Source of the DNA: Candidatus Poribacteria bacterium
GTDB taxonomy: Bacteria; Poribacteria; WGA-4E; GCA-2687025
Assembly: GCA_018644665.1 (NCBI GenBank)
Contig: JABGQA010000084.1
Coordinates: forward strand, 62,001 to 126,000
DNA length: 64,000 nucleotides
Reading direction: 5' to 3'
Shown here: in pieces, positions 36,075 to 44,947 of the stretch
Layout of the letters: each line of letters starts with the position of its first letter
Position numbering within the stretch: the stretch's first letter is position 1
Notes under the pieces: generated by a model
Told to the model about the DNA's origin: nothing
What the model saw: only the letters and a program-made list of their open reading frames with translations
Databases searched by the model: none
Program-made: the position numbers and the translations under genes

Positions 36075-36089
36075 GACCGTTCAACGGTC
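36075..36089. promoter_or_regulatory. Perfect 15-bp palindrome upstream of the TPR gene
   Basis: GACCGTT-C-AACGGTC is a complete 7-1-7 inverted repeat about 130 bases before the TPR start and 67 bases after the anti-sigma stop. It could be a repressor operator or a small attenuating hairpin between the two genes. Confidence 0.4.
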
Positions 36090-36155
36090 CCGTACCCGTC
36101 TCCAGTCCGCCTCGGACGCTCGCCCCGGGCCGCTCTGATGCGCCCGCGCACAGGG

Positions 36156-36947
36156 TTAGTAAAGCGGGAGCGTGACATCGGCGATTGCCGATACGCTGCC
36201 GGCGACGAATGCGCTCAAGCCGCCGTATCCGCTCCTTCGGTTGTCGTACGTCGCCTGACGCGCCAGCGCGACGGCTTCCTCGCCGCTCGCGTAAAGGCCA
36301 TCGCCGAACGACTCCTCGCGCGACCGGGCCGCCTCGCGACGGGGGCGCAGGATAGCCGCGATGAGTTGGTCGATGCGCCAACTCTCGTGCATGGGCGCTT
36401 CGGACGCCGCCATCGCCACGGGCGACAGAGACACCTGCGCGCCAGCGATCTCGCGCGGCTCCGCGGCGACCAACTGGACCTGCATGAGGTCTTCGCGCTT
36501 CGCCGCGCTCTGACGCGTCCGCGGCTCCAGCGCCTGCGACGCCTTCGCCACAGTTGGGCGAGACTCGCCAGCTGACGTCGGGGCCACCGCGTGCGCCGTC
36601 TCGGAGTCGGAGGGCGCGCCGGTCCACACTGCCTGTCCGATGAAGACGAGAAGCGCCGCCGCGGCCGCCAGTCCAGCGAGACGCGCTGGCTTACCCCACC
36701 GCGAGCCCGGCAGGCTTTCTGCCTGTCGCGCCAGCCTCGCTGGCAGCGAATCCATGTAGCCTGGGGGCGGAACGACCGTCATCGCGTGCCGTACGGCGCG
36801 TGAGATGCGCTCCGCCTTCGCCACTTCCGAGCGGCATGCATCACACGCGTTGAGGTGCGCGCGTACAGCCAGTTGCTCCGGCGGATTCAGCGCGCGAGCG
36901 CTGTATCCATCCACGCGCGAGCGTGTTTCCCGGCACGTGAAGAACAT
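36156..36947 (-). CDS. Anti-sigma factor with a ZAS zinc motif
   Basis: A 263-residue single-span protein. The N-terminal anti-sigma domain carries CRETRSRVDGYSARAL and the zinc motif HLNACDAC (H-x3-C-x2-C). A membrane helix (ARLAGLAAAAALLVFIGQAV) lies at about residues 88-107, and a periplasmic tail of about 155 residues is rich in Ala/Arg/Ser. It should bind and hold the adjacent ECF sigma factor at the membrane until a signal triggers release or proteolysis. The ATG follows the sigma stop by one base, with GAGAGG upstream. The frame is open to 37052 but lacks support there. Confidence 0.87.
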   Translation of the reverse strand: MFFTCRETRSRVDGYSARALNPPEQLAVRAHLNACDACRSEVAKAERISRAVRHAMTVVPPPGYMDSLPARLARQAESLPGSRWGKPARLAGLAAAAALLVFIGQAVWTGAPSDSETAHAVAPTSAGESRPTVAKASQALEPRTRQSAAKREDLMQVQLVAAEPREIAGAQVSLSPVAMAASEAPMHESWRIDQLIAAILRPRREAARSREESFGDGLYASGEEAVALARQATYDNRRSGYGGLSAFVAGSVSAIADVTLPLY

Positions 36948-36948
36948 G

Positions 36949-37533
36949 TCACCTCTCCCTCGACGAGCCGTGGAAGTATGGCTCGAGACGCGTCCGCAGG
37001 TGCCTACGCGCGTTGTGCAGCCGCGAACGCACAGTTCCTTCTGGGATCCCAAGCGCTCCGCTGACCTCGGCGCAGCTCAGTCCCTCGAGGTCGAACAGAA
37101 CGACCACGGCACGGAGTCCAGGGGCTAGCTCCATCACGGCCGCTTGCACCTGCTCCCGCGCCTCCGCGTGTTCCAGTGCGACGTGCGGCAGCGTTGGCCG
37201 TCGAGCCATGTGCCCGCCGTCGCGACGAAGTCTGTCCAGGAAACCAAGACGCCGCCGGCTCCCACGCAGCCGGTTCAGCGCGACGTTCATGACAATCCGG
37301 TATAGCCATGTGTCCATTTCCGCGTCACGCCGGAACTTCCCAAGCGACGTAAAAGCCTTGAGGAACGCCTCTTGCACGACATCGTCGGCGGCCTCATGCG
37401 ACGGCATCATGCCCCGCGCGACCCTGTACGCCTGGTCGCGGTGCTTCTCGACAAACGTCACGAACGCCGAGTGCGCGTCGACCGCATCCGGCTGCCCGGC
37501 GATGTCTCGTGGAATGGCTTCGGTCCAGTCCAT
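36949..37533 (-). CDS. ECF RNA polymerase sigma factor
   Basis: A 194-residue extracytoplasmic-function sigma factor. Region 2 has ARGMMPSHEAADDVVQEAF and FRRDAEMDTWLYRIVMNVALN, with -10 recognition and melting residues. A short linker follows, then region 4 with LEGLSCAEVSGALGIPEGTVRSRLHNARRHL, which binds the -35. Region 3 is absent, as in all ECFs. It is followed one base later by its anti-sigma gene. An ECF-type promoter (GAACGT-N16-TCTAA) lies just upstream, suggesting autoregulation. Confidence 0.95.
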   Translation of the reverse strand: MDWTEAIPRDIAGQPDAVDAHSAFVTFVEKHRDQAYRVARGMMPSHEAADDVVQEAFLKAFTSLGKFRRDAEMDTWLYRIVMNVALNRLRGSRRRLGFLDRLRRDGGHMARRPTLPHVALEHAEAREQVQAAVMELAPGLRAVVVLFDLEGLSCAEVSGALGIPEGTVRSRLHNARRHLRTRLEPYFHGSSRER

Positions 37534-37562
37534 GCGCTTGCCTCTTCGTCGACACCCACCCG

Positions 37563-37589
37563 TTAGACACCGCTCCCGGCGGGACGTTC
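37563..37589 (-). promoter_or_regulatory. ECF-type promoter upstream of the sigma factor gene
   Basis: On the minus strand TGAACGT (core 37589-37584), a 16-base spacer and TCTAA (37567-37563). This closely matches the RpoE-group consensus GAACTT-N16-TCTNA. The start would fall near 37557, 24 bases before the sigma ATG. Confidence 0.6.
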
Positions 37590-37608
37590 ACAGAAACTGC
37601 GCGAGCGA

Positions 37609-37878
37609 CTAACGGGTCGCTTCGTAGAGGTACATGGCGGCGAACCCAACGACGAACGCCACCGCAACGCTTGCAGCGAACACCAACCCAACGCCCACCC
37701 ACGCGGCGACGTTGGCCCGACCGCGCTTCTTGTCCCAGAAGTGCTGCGCCTGGTTAGAGCCGTCGTCCCGCACGAGTTCCAGCGATGTCTCCTCGGCCCG
37801 GTCGCTGATGCCTACGGCCTGGCGTCGCTCCCGCCGCACCTTGTCCTTGAGCGCCTGCCGAGACGGCGTGTCACCCAC
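37609..37878 (-). CDS. Small C-terminally anchored membrane protein, unknown function
   Basis: An 89-residue protein with a basic, charged cytosolic part (SRQALKDKVRRERRQAVG, then a ...QAQHFWDKKRGR stretch) and one C-terminal helix of about 25 residues (AAWVGVGLVFAASVAVAFVV). No family recognised. GTG start chosen because GGAAGGGG lies seven bases upstream and a good promoter about 27 bases further. It precedes the sigma gene in the same direction by 75 bases, but the sigma gene has its own ECF-type promoter. Confidence 0.6.
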   Translation of the reverse strand: MGDTPSRQALKDKVRRERRQAVGISDRAEETSLELVRDDGSNQAQHFWDKKRGRANVAAWVGVGLVFAASVAVAFVVGFAAMYLYEATR

Positions 37879-37911
37879 TTGCGTGCCCCTTCCCCGCGCT
37901 GGCCGAGGCCG

Positions 37912-37941
37912 AGTATAGGTACCGCCCCGCGGGCCGGTCAA
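37912..37941 (-). promoter_or_regulatory. Sigma-70 promoter of the small membrane protein gene
   Basis: On the minus strand TTGACC (37941-37936), an 18-base spacer and TATACT (37917-37912). Transcription would start near 37905. Confidence 0.65.
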
Positions 37942-38050
37942 GGACGACCCCAAGGTCGGGTCTCGGTCCTAAGGTTGACGGCCCGGCGTTAGGGTGGCCC
38001 ACTACCCGACGCCCGGAACGGCTCCCCGCCACCGCGTCAGTCTGGCCGCC

Positions 38051-39217
38051 ATGGAACCCGTCTCACAGGATCGTGCGCCGCGCCTCCTGTACATGGACCA
38101 CCTACGCGTCTTCCTGACGGTCCTCGTCATCCTGCACCACGCTGCGATCACGTACGGGGCGCCCGGCGGGTGGTACTACCGCGAGGACCCACCCAACGGG
38201 CTCGCGGCCGAGGTTCTCCTGACTCTGTTCGTCGCGACGAACCAGGCCTTCTTCATGGGGTTCTTCTTCTTCATCGCGGGGTACTTCACGCCGCAGGCGT
38301 ACGACCGCAAGGGCGCGGCCGCGTTCCTGAGCGACAGGGCGAAGCGCCTGGGAATCCCGCTGGTCGTGTACGCGCTGTCCATCGACCCGGCGATGGGGTA
38401 TGCGCTCAGGGCGTCGGCGCGCGGCGCGGGCGAGTCCCCCGCAGATGCGTTCCGAGCGGTGATGGGCGGGTTGCCTCGCATCGGCGTCGGGCCGCTTTGG
38501 TTCGTCGAAATCCTCCTGATCTTCTCCGTAGTCTACGTCGGCGTGCGCCTGTTGGCGCCATACCAGCAGGGCTCGGGGACAGCGAGCCAGACTACCGCAC
38601 GTGTTCCTGGGTTCGTGCGGCTCGCCGGGTGCGCGCTGGCTCTTGGCGTCGTGAGTTTCGCCGTCCGCGTGCGCATCCCCGTCGGCGGCTCGCTGCCCTT
38701 CCCGCACATCCAGCCGCCATACGCGGCCCAGTACATCGCGATGTTCCCTCTCGGCGTAGCGGCGTACCGGCGTGGATGGCTCAGGGCCGTCCCAGACCGC
38801 TACGCCCGCGCCGCGGGATGGACCGTGGCAGCGCTGATCGTGTTCTTCTTCGTCCTGTTCGGCATAGGCGAGTTGGCATCGACGCCCATCGGCGCCTACA
38901 TGGGAGGATGGCGGTGGCAGGCGCTCGCGTTGGCCTTGTGGGAGCAGGCGTTGGGAGTCGCGATGATCGTGCTGCTACTCGCGACCTTCCGCCGACGCGT
39001 CAACGAGGCGTCCGCCATCGGGTCGAGGGCCACGGCATGCGCGTACGCGGCGTACATCCTCCACGCGCCGGTGCTGCTGGGAGTGTCGCTCGCGTGCCGC
39101 GGGTGGGAGGCGGGCGGCTTGGTGAAGTTCGTCGCCGTCGGCCCCGCGGTAGTCGCTATGACGTTCGCGCTGGCCGACGTCGTCCGGCGCCTACCAGGCG
39201 CGCGGGCAGTGCTCTAG
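38051..39217 (+). CDS. Membrane acyltransferase, acyltransferase-3 (OafA/YrhL-like) family
   Basis: A 388-residue protein with about ten membrane helices. The N-terminal YMDHLRVFLTVLVILHHAAI contains the catalytic-type His in the second half of helix 1. FMGFFFFIAGYFTPQAYDRKG and FLSDRAKRLGIPLV carry the conserved R-x10-type arginines, and LWFVEILLIFSVVYV follows. Such enzymes O-acylate sugars or lipids at the inner membrane. No clear ribosome site precedes either the ATG at 38051 (chosen) or a GTG at 37994, so the start is uncertain. Confidence 0.88.
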   Translation: MEPVSQDRAPRLLYMDHLRVFLTVLVILHHAAITYGAPGGWYYREDPPNGLAAEVLLTLFVATNQAFFMGFFFFIAGYFTPQAYDRKGAAAFLSDRAKRLGIPLVVYALSIDPAMGYALRASARGAGESPADAFRAVMGGLPRIGVGPLWFVEILLIFSVVYVGVRLLAPYQQGSGTASQTTARVPGFVRLAGCALALGVVSFAVRVRIPVGGSLPFPHIQPPYAAQYIAMFPLGVAAYRRGWLRAVPDRYARAAGWTVAALIVFFFVLFGIGELASTPIGAYMGGWRWQALALALWEQALGVAMIVLLLATFRRRVNEASAIGSRATACAYAAYILHAPVLLGVSLACRGWEAGGLVKFVAVGPAVVAMTFALADVVRRLPGARAVL

Positions 39218-39287
39218 GCGGTGTGCGCTCGCTGCGGCCGCTGCCCGTCCCGCCAACCGGCCGTTGAGGCAACGCCACGGCCTCGGG

Positions 39288-41225
39288 CTAGAAATACTGC
39301 CCGGTGCCGAAACTCCACTTCCACTCGGGCGGGTCCGTGTCCAACAGGTACGCCATATCGGCGCGTACGGCGGGCGCCGCGAGTCGCTGCAGGCCGAGCC
39401 GGAGTCCGACGCCAACCGCGCGTTTCGGGTCGGCCACGTCGAAGGGGTCCCACCAGACGTAGCCGATGTCCCCGAACGCGGCCGCCTGCGTCACCAGATA
39501 CGAGTTCGTCCATACAACCTGCCGTGCCTCGGCGTTCAGGCCGACGCGGCGCCGCCCGTCGAACGAGCGGCTGGGATACCCGCGTACTCCGTTGCGTTTG
39601 TCCAGGAGCAGGTTCAGATCCCGCGTGGTCCGTCCCAGCGACGCGGCGTGCGCCCTCCATACAAGCGCTCGCGAGTCGCCCCCGCGGATGAACATCCGCG
39701 CCGACCCTGTGAGCACGACATCCTGCATGCCACGCGTGCCGTCGCGCCCGTTCCGGATGACGTACGGCACGCGCGCGGTCGTCTTCATCTCGAACAGCCC
39801 ATGCGTGCCCAGCATCTGCGAGTAGCGATACGACGCGGTCGGGCGCAGTTCGTCGTGGTCGTTCGCCAGCGCGCGTGCGCCACCCCCGACGGAGAGCGTG
39901 AGCGCGCCGCCGAGCGGTATGTCCTCCACGCGGCCCAATCGGTCGATGTTCCGCGCCTCCGTGAACCGCAACCGCTGCCAGGTAACGCTCGCGCCGGCGA
40001 GCGCCGCCGTTTGCAGCGGGGCTGCTGAGGGTGACACCGAGAACCGGCGCTCGGTGTTTCGCGTACTGAAGAACGCCGGGTCGTCCACGATAGTCAGGTC
40101 CGGACCGGAGTACGTAAGGTCGTACGCGTCCGCCTCGTGCGACACCCAGAGCGTGTACTGCACCTGACGCTCGGCTTCACCGGACACGAACGTCGTCGAC
40201 GCGAATTGGCGCTTCACGCGCCGCTCCCACTCACGCAGCAGGACGCCGTCCCGCTGGAACTCGGACACGCCGCCTCGCTCCAGCGCCGTGAAGCGGAAGC
40301 TCCACCGCGAACGCAGTGAATACAGCGGATGCAGCAGGCTGAGCTCCCACGCGTCCACGTCCGGCCGCGCCTGCTGCTCGTATAGGGCCAACATCTGCCA
40401 CCGAGACTGGAAGACGTTCGGCTCGAACATGCGGATCGCGGTGCGGGTCCTGAACGGCGTCTCGTCGCCCTCTTCGTGTGCGACATCCGGTTGCTCGCGG
40501 CGAACCCGGAACGACCAATCCTGGCCAGTTCCCGACAGGTTCGAGTCCTCAAGGCTGACTTGGAACCCCACGTCGCCGTTCAGCACATCGTCAAGCGTTG
40601 TCTCACCGCTGCTGCGCACGAGCCGCGCTCGCGGCACGAGCGACCAGAGATCCCGCACATCCACGAGTATGTCGATTTCGCCCGTCTTGGGATTTGGCGT
40701 CGCCGTCACGGTCACATCACCGACGTACGGGCGCGCCCGCAGAATGCGCTCGCTCTCGACACGGTCCTCCTCGACGTACAGCCTCCCCGGCACGAGCATC
40801 AACTGCTGCTCGATCACTTCGGGCCGTGTGCGGCGCAGCCCGGTAACGGTGATGTCACCGACGCGGCCCTCGTCGATTTCGATGCGGATGTAGTAGCCGT
40901 CCTCGAATTCCGTGATGGCGGGCTCACGGATGCGCGCGAACCGGTACCCGGCGTCGTGGTACAGCTTCAGCGTGGCGTCCAGCACCTTCCCTAGTAGGAC
41001 GGGGTCGTACGGCCTCCCTGGCAGCGGCGCTACGAGCCGCAGGAATTCATCACGGAAGAGGCGGAACCCAATAGGCGTGATGCTGACGAACGGCAGCGGC
41101 GGATCGGCGGGTTGCCAGGGGTCGGCCTGCGCTCCCGCGCGCAGTGGGAGGCCCAGCAGGATCAGGGCGAGGAGCGGAGCGCCTATTCGCGCGCGCAATG
41201 CGCGCGTGCTGGGCGGCTGCGTCAC
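39288..41225 (-). CDS. BamA/TamA-like outer-membrane protein with POTRA domains
   Basis: A 645-residue exported protein. Signal peptide (1-32, ending RAGAQA); a periplasmic part with one or two POTRA domains, the clearest from IRIEIDEGRVGDITVTGLRRTRPEVIEQQ to EIDILVDVRDLWSLVP; then a beta-barrel of about 450 residues ending WKWSFGTGQYF with the terminal Phe of outer-membrane barrels. RGYPSRSFDGRRRVGLNAEARQV resembles the conserved (V/I)RGY...G...E block of surface-antigen proteins. BamA itself has five POTRAs, so this is a shorter paralogue, perhaps translocating a specific partner (inference). Confidence 0.85.
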   Translation of the reverse strand: MTQPPSTRALRARIGAPLLALILLGLPLRAGAQADPWQPADPPLPFVSITPIGFRLFRDEFLRLVAPLPGRPYDPVLLGKVLDATLKLYHDAGYRFARIREPAITEFEDGYYIRIEIDEGRVGDITVTGLRRTRPEVIEQQLMLVPGRLYVEEDRVESERILRARPYVGDVTVTATPNPKTGEIDILVDVRDLWSLVPRARLVRSSGETTLDDVLNGDVGFQVSLEDSNLSGTGQDWSFRVRREQPDVAHEEGDETPFRTRTAIRMFEPNVFQSRWQMLALYEQQARPDVDAWELSLLHPLYSLRSRWSFRFTALERGGVSEFQRDGVLLREWERRVKRQFASTTFVSGEAERQVQYTLWVSHEADAYDLTYSGPDLTIVDDPAFFSTRNTERRFSVSPSAAPLQTAALAGASVTWQRLRFTEARNIDRLGRVEDIPLGGALTLSVGGGARALANDHDELRPTASYRYSQMLGTHGLFEMKTTARVPYVIRNGRDGTRGMQDVVLTGSARMFIRGGDSRALVWRAHAASLGRTTRDLNLLLDKRNGVRGYPSRSFDGRRRVGLNAEARQVVWTNSYLVTQAAAFGDIGYVWWDPFDVADPKRAVGVGLRLGLQRLAAPAVRADMAYLLDTDPPEWKWSFGTGQYF

Positions 41226-41712
41226 TGTCGCGCCGACTTAGGCAACCCGCGCGTCTCCCATCCGGTGGTGTCGTTGGCCTGGCGGCCGTGGAACCGCAAC
41301 GCGGGCCCGCAAGTTTACCGCGCGAGGCGCGACCGCCCACGTTGGCGCGCGTAGGAAATCGTAGCCGACGAGCGGCGCCCGAGGAAGCCGGCGTACTTGG
41401 CGGGCGCCCGCCGTGCGACGTCCGGCGACGGCGTCGGGAATGCCGTCCGGCACCGCCGGCTATGGTCAGGCCAAGCCGTACATGCGGCGTACCCCGGACG
41501 GCCACCGAACACCGAGCGTCAGGTGCGGTCTCGACCAGGCTGAATCCTGGCGGCGCCGCGCCGGGTCATCGGTCTAGGGCCCCTTGCGCGGCCGCGACAG
41601 CGAAACCGCCGGCCCCCGGGGCCTGCCGCGCAGGGCGGCGTGGTGCTCTACACCCGGTTGGGCTAGCCGTCGCATCGGCAGACAGGCGTCGCTGCGTCCG
41701 CGTGCCGTGTCT
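41226..41712. other. Intergenic stretch, no gene seen
   Basis: About 490 bases between the BamA-like start and the end of the next PhyH gene. Open frames here are Arg/Ala-rich with no ribosome site or recognisable homology. No repeat copy was found. Confidence 0.5.
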
Positions 41713-42483
41713 CTATCCCGCCTCAACCACCTCGCGCACGCCCGGCCACTCGCGCCAGATGTCGAGGTACCCGTCGAGGCCGTTCTCCCCGCAATCCTTG
41801 TGGCGGAACCGGAAGATCGCCGCGTAGCGGATGCTGTGGGAAGCGTTCGGCGCCGCCGAGTGCTTCAGCGCGTGATGCGCGATCACGACATCCCCGGGAT
41901 CGCCGGTGAGGTGTACCGGCTCCCCTGGCGGGTGCTCGGGCGGCATACCGTCGGCCAGCATCGCGTGGCCATGCTCGCGGAAGTACCCCTCATAGAACGT
42001 GTGCGACCGCGGCCACACGGTGAAGTTCCCGCTGTACGGCTCGGTCAACGGGCTCAACAACACGACAGCGAGCCCGGTGAACCCGCGCGTGTACACGCCC
42101 TTCTCGATGCCGTTTGTGCCGCTCCCGAGTCCGTCCAGATGCCCTCCCGGCGGGCCCGGCGTCTGCCACAGCGCGCCTGGGAACCGCAACGCGATCTGCG
42201 CGGCTCCGGCCTTCCCTACGTTCCCTGCGCCCAACATGGACTCCGCGGCCGAGAACACGGGCGTGTCGTTGAACAGCCCGGCCATCACGTCGGACCCCTG
42301 CACTTCCGTGCAGTACGACCGGGCCCGCATGGTCGGCAAGTCGTCCTTGTTCATGCCCTCGTAGCCGAGGGAGTGGTTGATGGCGTGCAGTGCTGCATCC
42401 ACCATCACCCGCGGCACGGCGCCGGGAATCTTGACGTAGCCCTCTTCGTGGAAAAAGCGCTTCTGCGCGGGTGTCAACTGCAA
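41713..42483 (-). CDS. Phytanoyl-CoA dioxygenase family protein (PhyH), second copy
   Basis: A 256-residue Fe(II)/2-oxoglutarate dioxygenase. Opening RFFHEEGYVKIPGAV; iron ligands H115 and D117 in PPGGHLDGLGSG and the later His in ALKHSAAPNASHSIRYAAIFR, where the Arg should hold 2-oxoglutarate. The start is TTG: GAGGAGG lies six bases before it and the protein begins exactly at the domain. Earlier in-frame ATGs lack support. Substrate unknown. It is divergent from the thioredoxin-like gene at 42670. Confidence 0.88.
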   Translation of the reverse strand: MQLTPAQKRFFHEEGYVKIPGAVPRVMVDAALHAINHSLGYEGMNKDDLPTMRARSYCTEVQGSDVMAGLFNDTPVFSAAESMLGAGNVGKAGAAQIALRFPGALWQTPGPPGGHLDGLGSGTNGIEKGVYTRGFTGLAVVLLSPLTEPYSGNFTVWPRSHTFYEGYFREHGHAMLADGMPPEHPPGEPVHLTGDPGDVVIAHHALKHSAAPNASHSIRYAAIFRFRHKDCGENGLDGYLDIWREWPGVREVVEAG

Positions 42484-42599
42484 TGCGTTCCTCCTCGCGT
42501 TGCTGTGCGCACGTGACGCGCGGCGGGCATCGTAGGGTACGTGCCGCGAAGGCGCAACGGCCCGGTCGACGCGGGCGACAGCGGCGCAAGGCGGTGGGG

Positions 42600-42605
42600 T
42601 ATACT
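42600..42605 (+). promoter_or_regulatory. -10 box candidate for the thioredoxin-like gene
   Basis: TATACT, five of six matches, 65 bases before the ATG at 42670. The -35 region (GACAGC at 42577) is poor. Confidence 0.4.
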
Positions 42606-42669
42606 CTTGGCGGAACGCCGTCCGGCTCCGCCATATCGTCTGCGTACCGCCGCTCCGGGGAGATTGTCG

Positions 42670-43854
42670 ATGAACCGCACTGCCGCGCCACTGCTGGTAG
42701 CCCTGATGTTGGCGGGATCGGCCGCGTGGGGCGCTATCGACTCCGGCGGGCGCGACCCGATGGACGTCTTGCGCGCGGTAGGCGCCGCATACGAGGGCCT
42801 CGAGCGCTACCACCTTGTCGCGCAGGCCAGCGTGCGCCACGACGATGGCTCCCACGACCCCGTCGAGAGCGTGACGCGGCTAGTCTTCGCGTACGGCGGC
42901 GACGGCAAGATGCGCGCGGAGATCTCCGGGTCGGATGGCAGTGTCGTCCTCGTCTCCGACGGCGAAACCCTCTGGCAGTACTTGCCCGAGAGCAAGGAAT
43001 ACACCAGGCAGGCAACGGCCGATTTGCCGAGCGGCGCGGCGGAGACCGTCGTCCTCGGCTTCACCGCTCAGTACATGGGCATAGCGGACGCCGTGCAGAG
43101 CGCGCACATCGTCGACCACGAGACGGTGGACTTCGGCGGCCGTGAGATCGACACCATCGTCGTGGAGTTGACATACGCGGAGGGTGAAACGCCGCCGGAA
43201 CTGGAGGGCGTCGTCAAGCGCGTGTGGATCGACTCGGCCTCGCACCTCGTCATCCGCGAGGAATTCACGATGCACCACCCGACGTCGGACGGCGGCTCGG
43301 TCCAGTCGGACAGCGTGCTCAGCCTCGTGCGCGCCGACATGGCGGATGCCGTTGGCGACGAATTGTTCTCGTTTGCCCCGCCAGACGGCGCGACCGAAGT
43401 CGAGCCCGGGCCGTCCGGCGAGCCGGGACCGGCAGACCTCACGGGCCAGGAGGCGTCCGACTTCACGCTGAAAGACGGCGACGGCGCTGAGGTCACGCTG
43501 TCTGCCCTTCGCGGCAATGTGGTCCTGCTCGACTTCTGGGCCACCTGGTGCGGCCCCTGCCGCGTCGTCATGCCCACCCTACAGAAGCTGCACGAGGAGT
43601 ACGCCGACAGGGGTCTACTGGTCTACGGCGTCAACAACGAAGAGCCTACCCTCGTCCGCGAGTTCCTCACGGAGAACGGCTACACGTTCCCTACGTTGCG
43701 CGACCCCAGGTCGAGCGCCTTCCTGCTCTATCAGGCGCAGAGCATACCGACGACAGTGGTGGTCGGCCGCGACGGCGCCATCTCGGCGTACCTCGTCGGG
43801 GCGCACCCCGAGGAAGCCTACCGCGCGGCTCTTGCGCAGGCCGGCATCGAGTAG
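42670..43854 (+). CDS. Exported LolA-like domain fused to a TlpA-type thioredoxin
   Basis: A 394-residue protein. Signal peptide (1-22). Residues about 28-245 resemble LolA/LolB-like outer-membrane lipoprotein-sorting folds (RLVFAYGGDGKMRAEIS, SDGETLWQYLPESKEYTR, VKRVWIDSASHLVIREEF). A TlpA/ResA-type thioredoxin follows, with DFTLKDGDGAEVTLSALRGNVVLLDFWATWCGPCR and the conserved cis-Pro in QSIPTTVVVGRDG. The WCGPC pair is intact, so it is a conventional periplasmic redox enzyme, unlike the selenoprotein at 26067. GGGGAG lies seven bases before the ATG. Confidence 0.88.
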   Translation: MNRTAAPLLVALMLAGSAAWGAIDSGGRDPMDVLRAVGAAYEGLERYHLVAQASVRHDDGSHDPVESVTRLVFAYGGDGKMRAEISGSDGSVVLVSDGETLWQYLPESKEYTRQATADLPSGAAETVVLGFTAQYMGIADAVQSAHIVDHETVDFGGREIDTIVVELTYAEGETPPELEGVVKRVWIDSASHLVIREEFTMHHPTSDGGSVQSDSVLSLVRADMADAVGDELFSFAPPDGATEVEPGPSGEPGPADLTGQEASDFTLKDGDGAEVTLSALRGNVVLLDFWATWCGPCRVVMPTLQKLHEEYADRGLLVYGVNNEEPTLVREFLTENGYTFPTLRDPRSSAFLLYQAQSIPTTVVVGRDGAISAYLVGAHPEEAYRAALAQAGIE

Positions 43855-44070
43855 GCCCGCCGGACGGCGCTATTGGTGGCCGCGTCGCGATGCCCAGAGG
43901 CCGGCTGCGGTGCGAGTTCGCTTGGCCGCCGCGGCGCCTGCTTCGGGGTGCTCCCCCAGGCCAGGGACCAGAGTGCGACCGGGCCTTTCCCACTCCACGC
44001 TGCCCCCATTCTGTGGCGTGCCCGCGCCCACCGACCGGCATTCTCCACACCCGCGTAACGCGCCCGCCTG

Positions 44071-44099
44071 TTGACCCCTCAAGGGCGTCGTGCTAGACT
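44071..44099 (+). promoter_or_regulatory. Strong promoter of the microcompartment module
   Basis: TTGACC (44071-44076), a 17-base spacer and the extended -10 TGCTAGACT (44091-44099). Transcription would start near 44106, 26 bases before the aldolase ATG. Confidence 0.78.
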
Positions 44100-44131
44100 C
44101 CTGGCTGCGTCGACGTACCCCGGAGAGACTA

Positions 44132-44947
44132 ATGAGTGACGAGCGCGCGCTGCGCGAGATGATCTGCGAAGTCGGGCGACGTCTATACCAAAAAGACTAC
44201 ATCGCGTCTAACGACGGCAACATCACGGCCAGGCTCGATGATGACGTGATACTCGCCACGCCCACGGGCGTCAGCAAGGGCGACCTCACGCCGGATATGC
44301 TGTGCAAGGTGAACATGCAGGGCGAGCAGGTCGAGGGCTACCTACGCGCCTCATCCGAGGTACGGATGCATTTGCACTGCTACCGCAAGCGCAGCGATGT
44401 CCACGGCGCCGTCCACGCGCATCCACCGAAGGCGACAGGGTACGCGCTCGCTGGCATCCCCCTGGACCAGCTATCGTTGCCCGAGACGATCGTGTCTTTC
44501 GGGTGCATCCCGTTGGCCCCGTACGTCGTGCCGGGCGGGGACGAACTGCCCGCATCCATCGACGGGCTCATCGAGACGTGCGACGCCATCCTGCTGGCGA
44601 ACCACGGCGCGGTTACCGTAGGCGCCGACCCGATGAGCGCCTATTACAAGATGGAGACGCTCGAGCACACCGCCCACATAACTTGGGTCGCGCACACGCT
44701 CGGTGGCGTGAAGGAGATGACGCAGGCCGAGGCGGCGCAACTCCTCGAACTCCGTGAACGCCTCGGGTACGGCGCCAAAGTACCGCTTTGCGACGTCAGC
44801 CCCAAGATACAGGCAGCCCGCGACAGCCTGAATGCCCCGGCTGCCCCGGCGGAGTCGGCAGAGCCGGAATCGGACGCGGACCTCGTCGCGCTCATCACCC
44901 GGGTAGCAGCCGACGTGCTGCGCGAGCGCGGCATCACCTCTTCGTGA
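44132..44947 (+). CDS. Class II aldolase (fuculose/rhamnulose-1-phosphate aldolase type) with encapsulation tail
   Basis: A 271-residue AraD/FucA-family enzyme that should split a deoxyketose-1-phosphate into dihydroxyacetone phosphate and lactaldehyde. It has SNDGNITARL (phosphate site), SSEVRMHLHCYRKRSDVHGAVHAHPP (catalytic Glu and zinc His residues) and LLANHGAVTVG (third zinc His). After a Pro/Ala-rich linker, the last 25 residues (ADLVALITRVAADVLRERGI) form a short amphipathic helix of the kind that targets cargo into microcompartments. CGGAGAG precedes the ATG. It leads the shell protein and aldehyde dehydrogenase genes. Confidence 0.9.
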   Translation: MSDERALREMICEVGRRLYQKDYIASNDGNITARLDDDVILATPTGVSKGDLTPDMLCKVNMQGEQVEGYLRASSEVRMHLHCYRKRSDVHGAVHAHPPKATGYALAGIPLDQLSLPETIVSFGCIPLAPYVVPGGDELPASIDGLIETCDAILLANHGAVTVGADPMSAYYKMETLEHTAHITWVAHTLGGVKEMTQAEAAQLLELRERLGYGAKVPLCDVSPKIQAARDSLNAPAAPAESAEPESDADLVALITRVAADVLRERGITSS

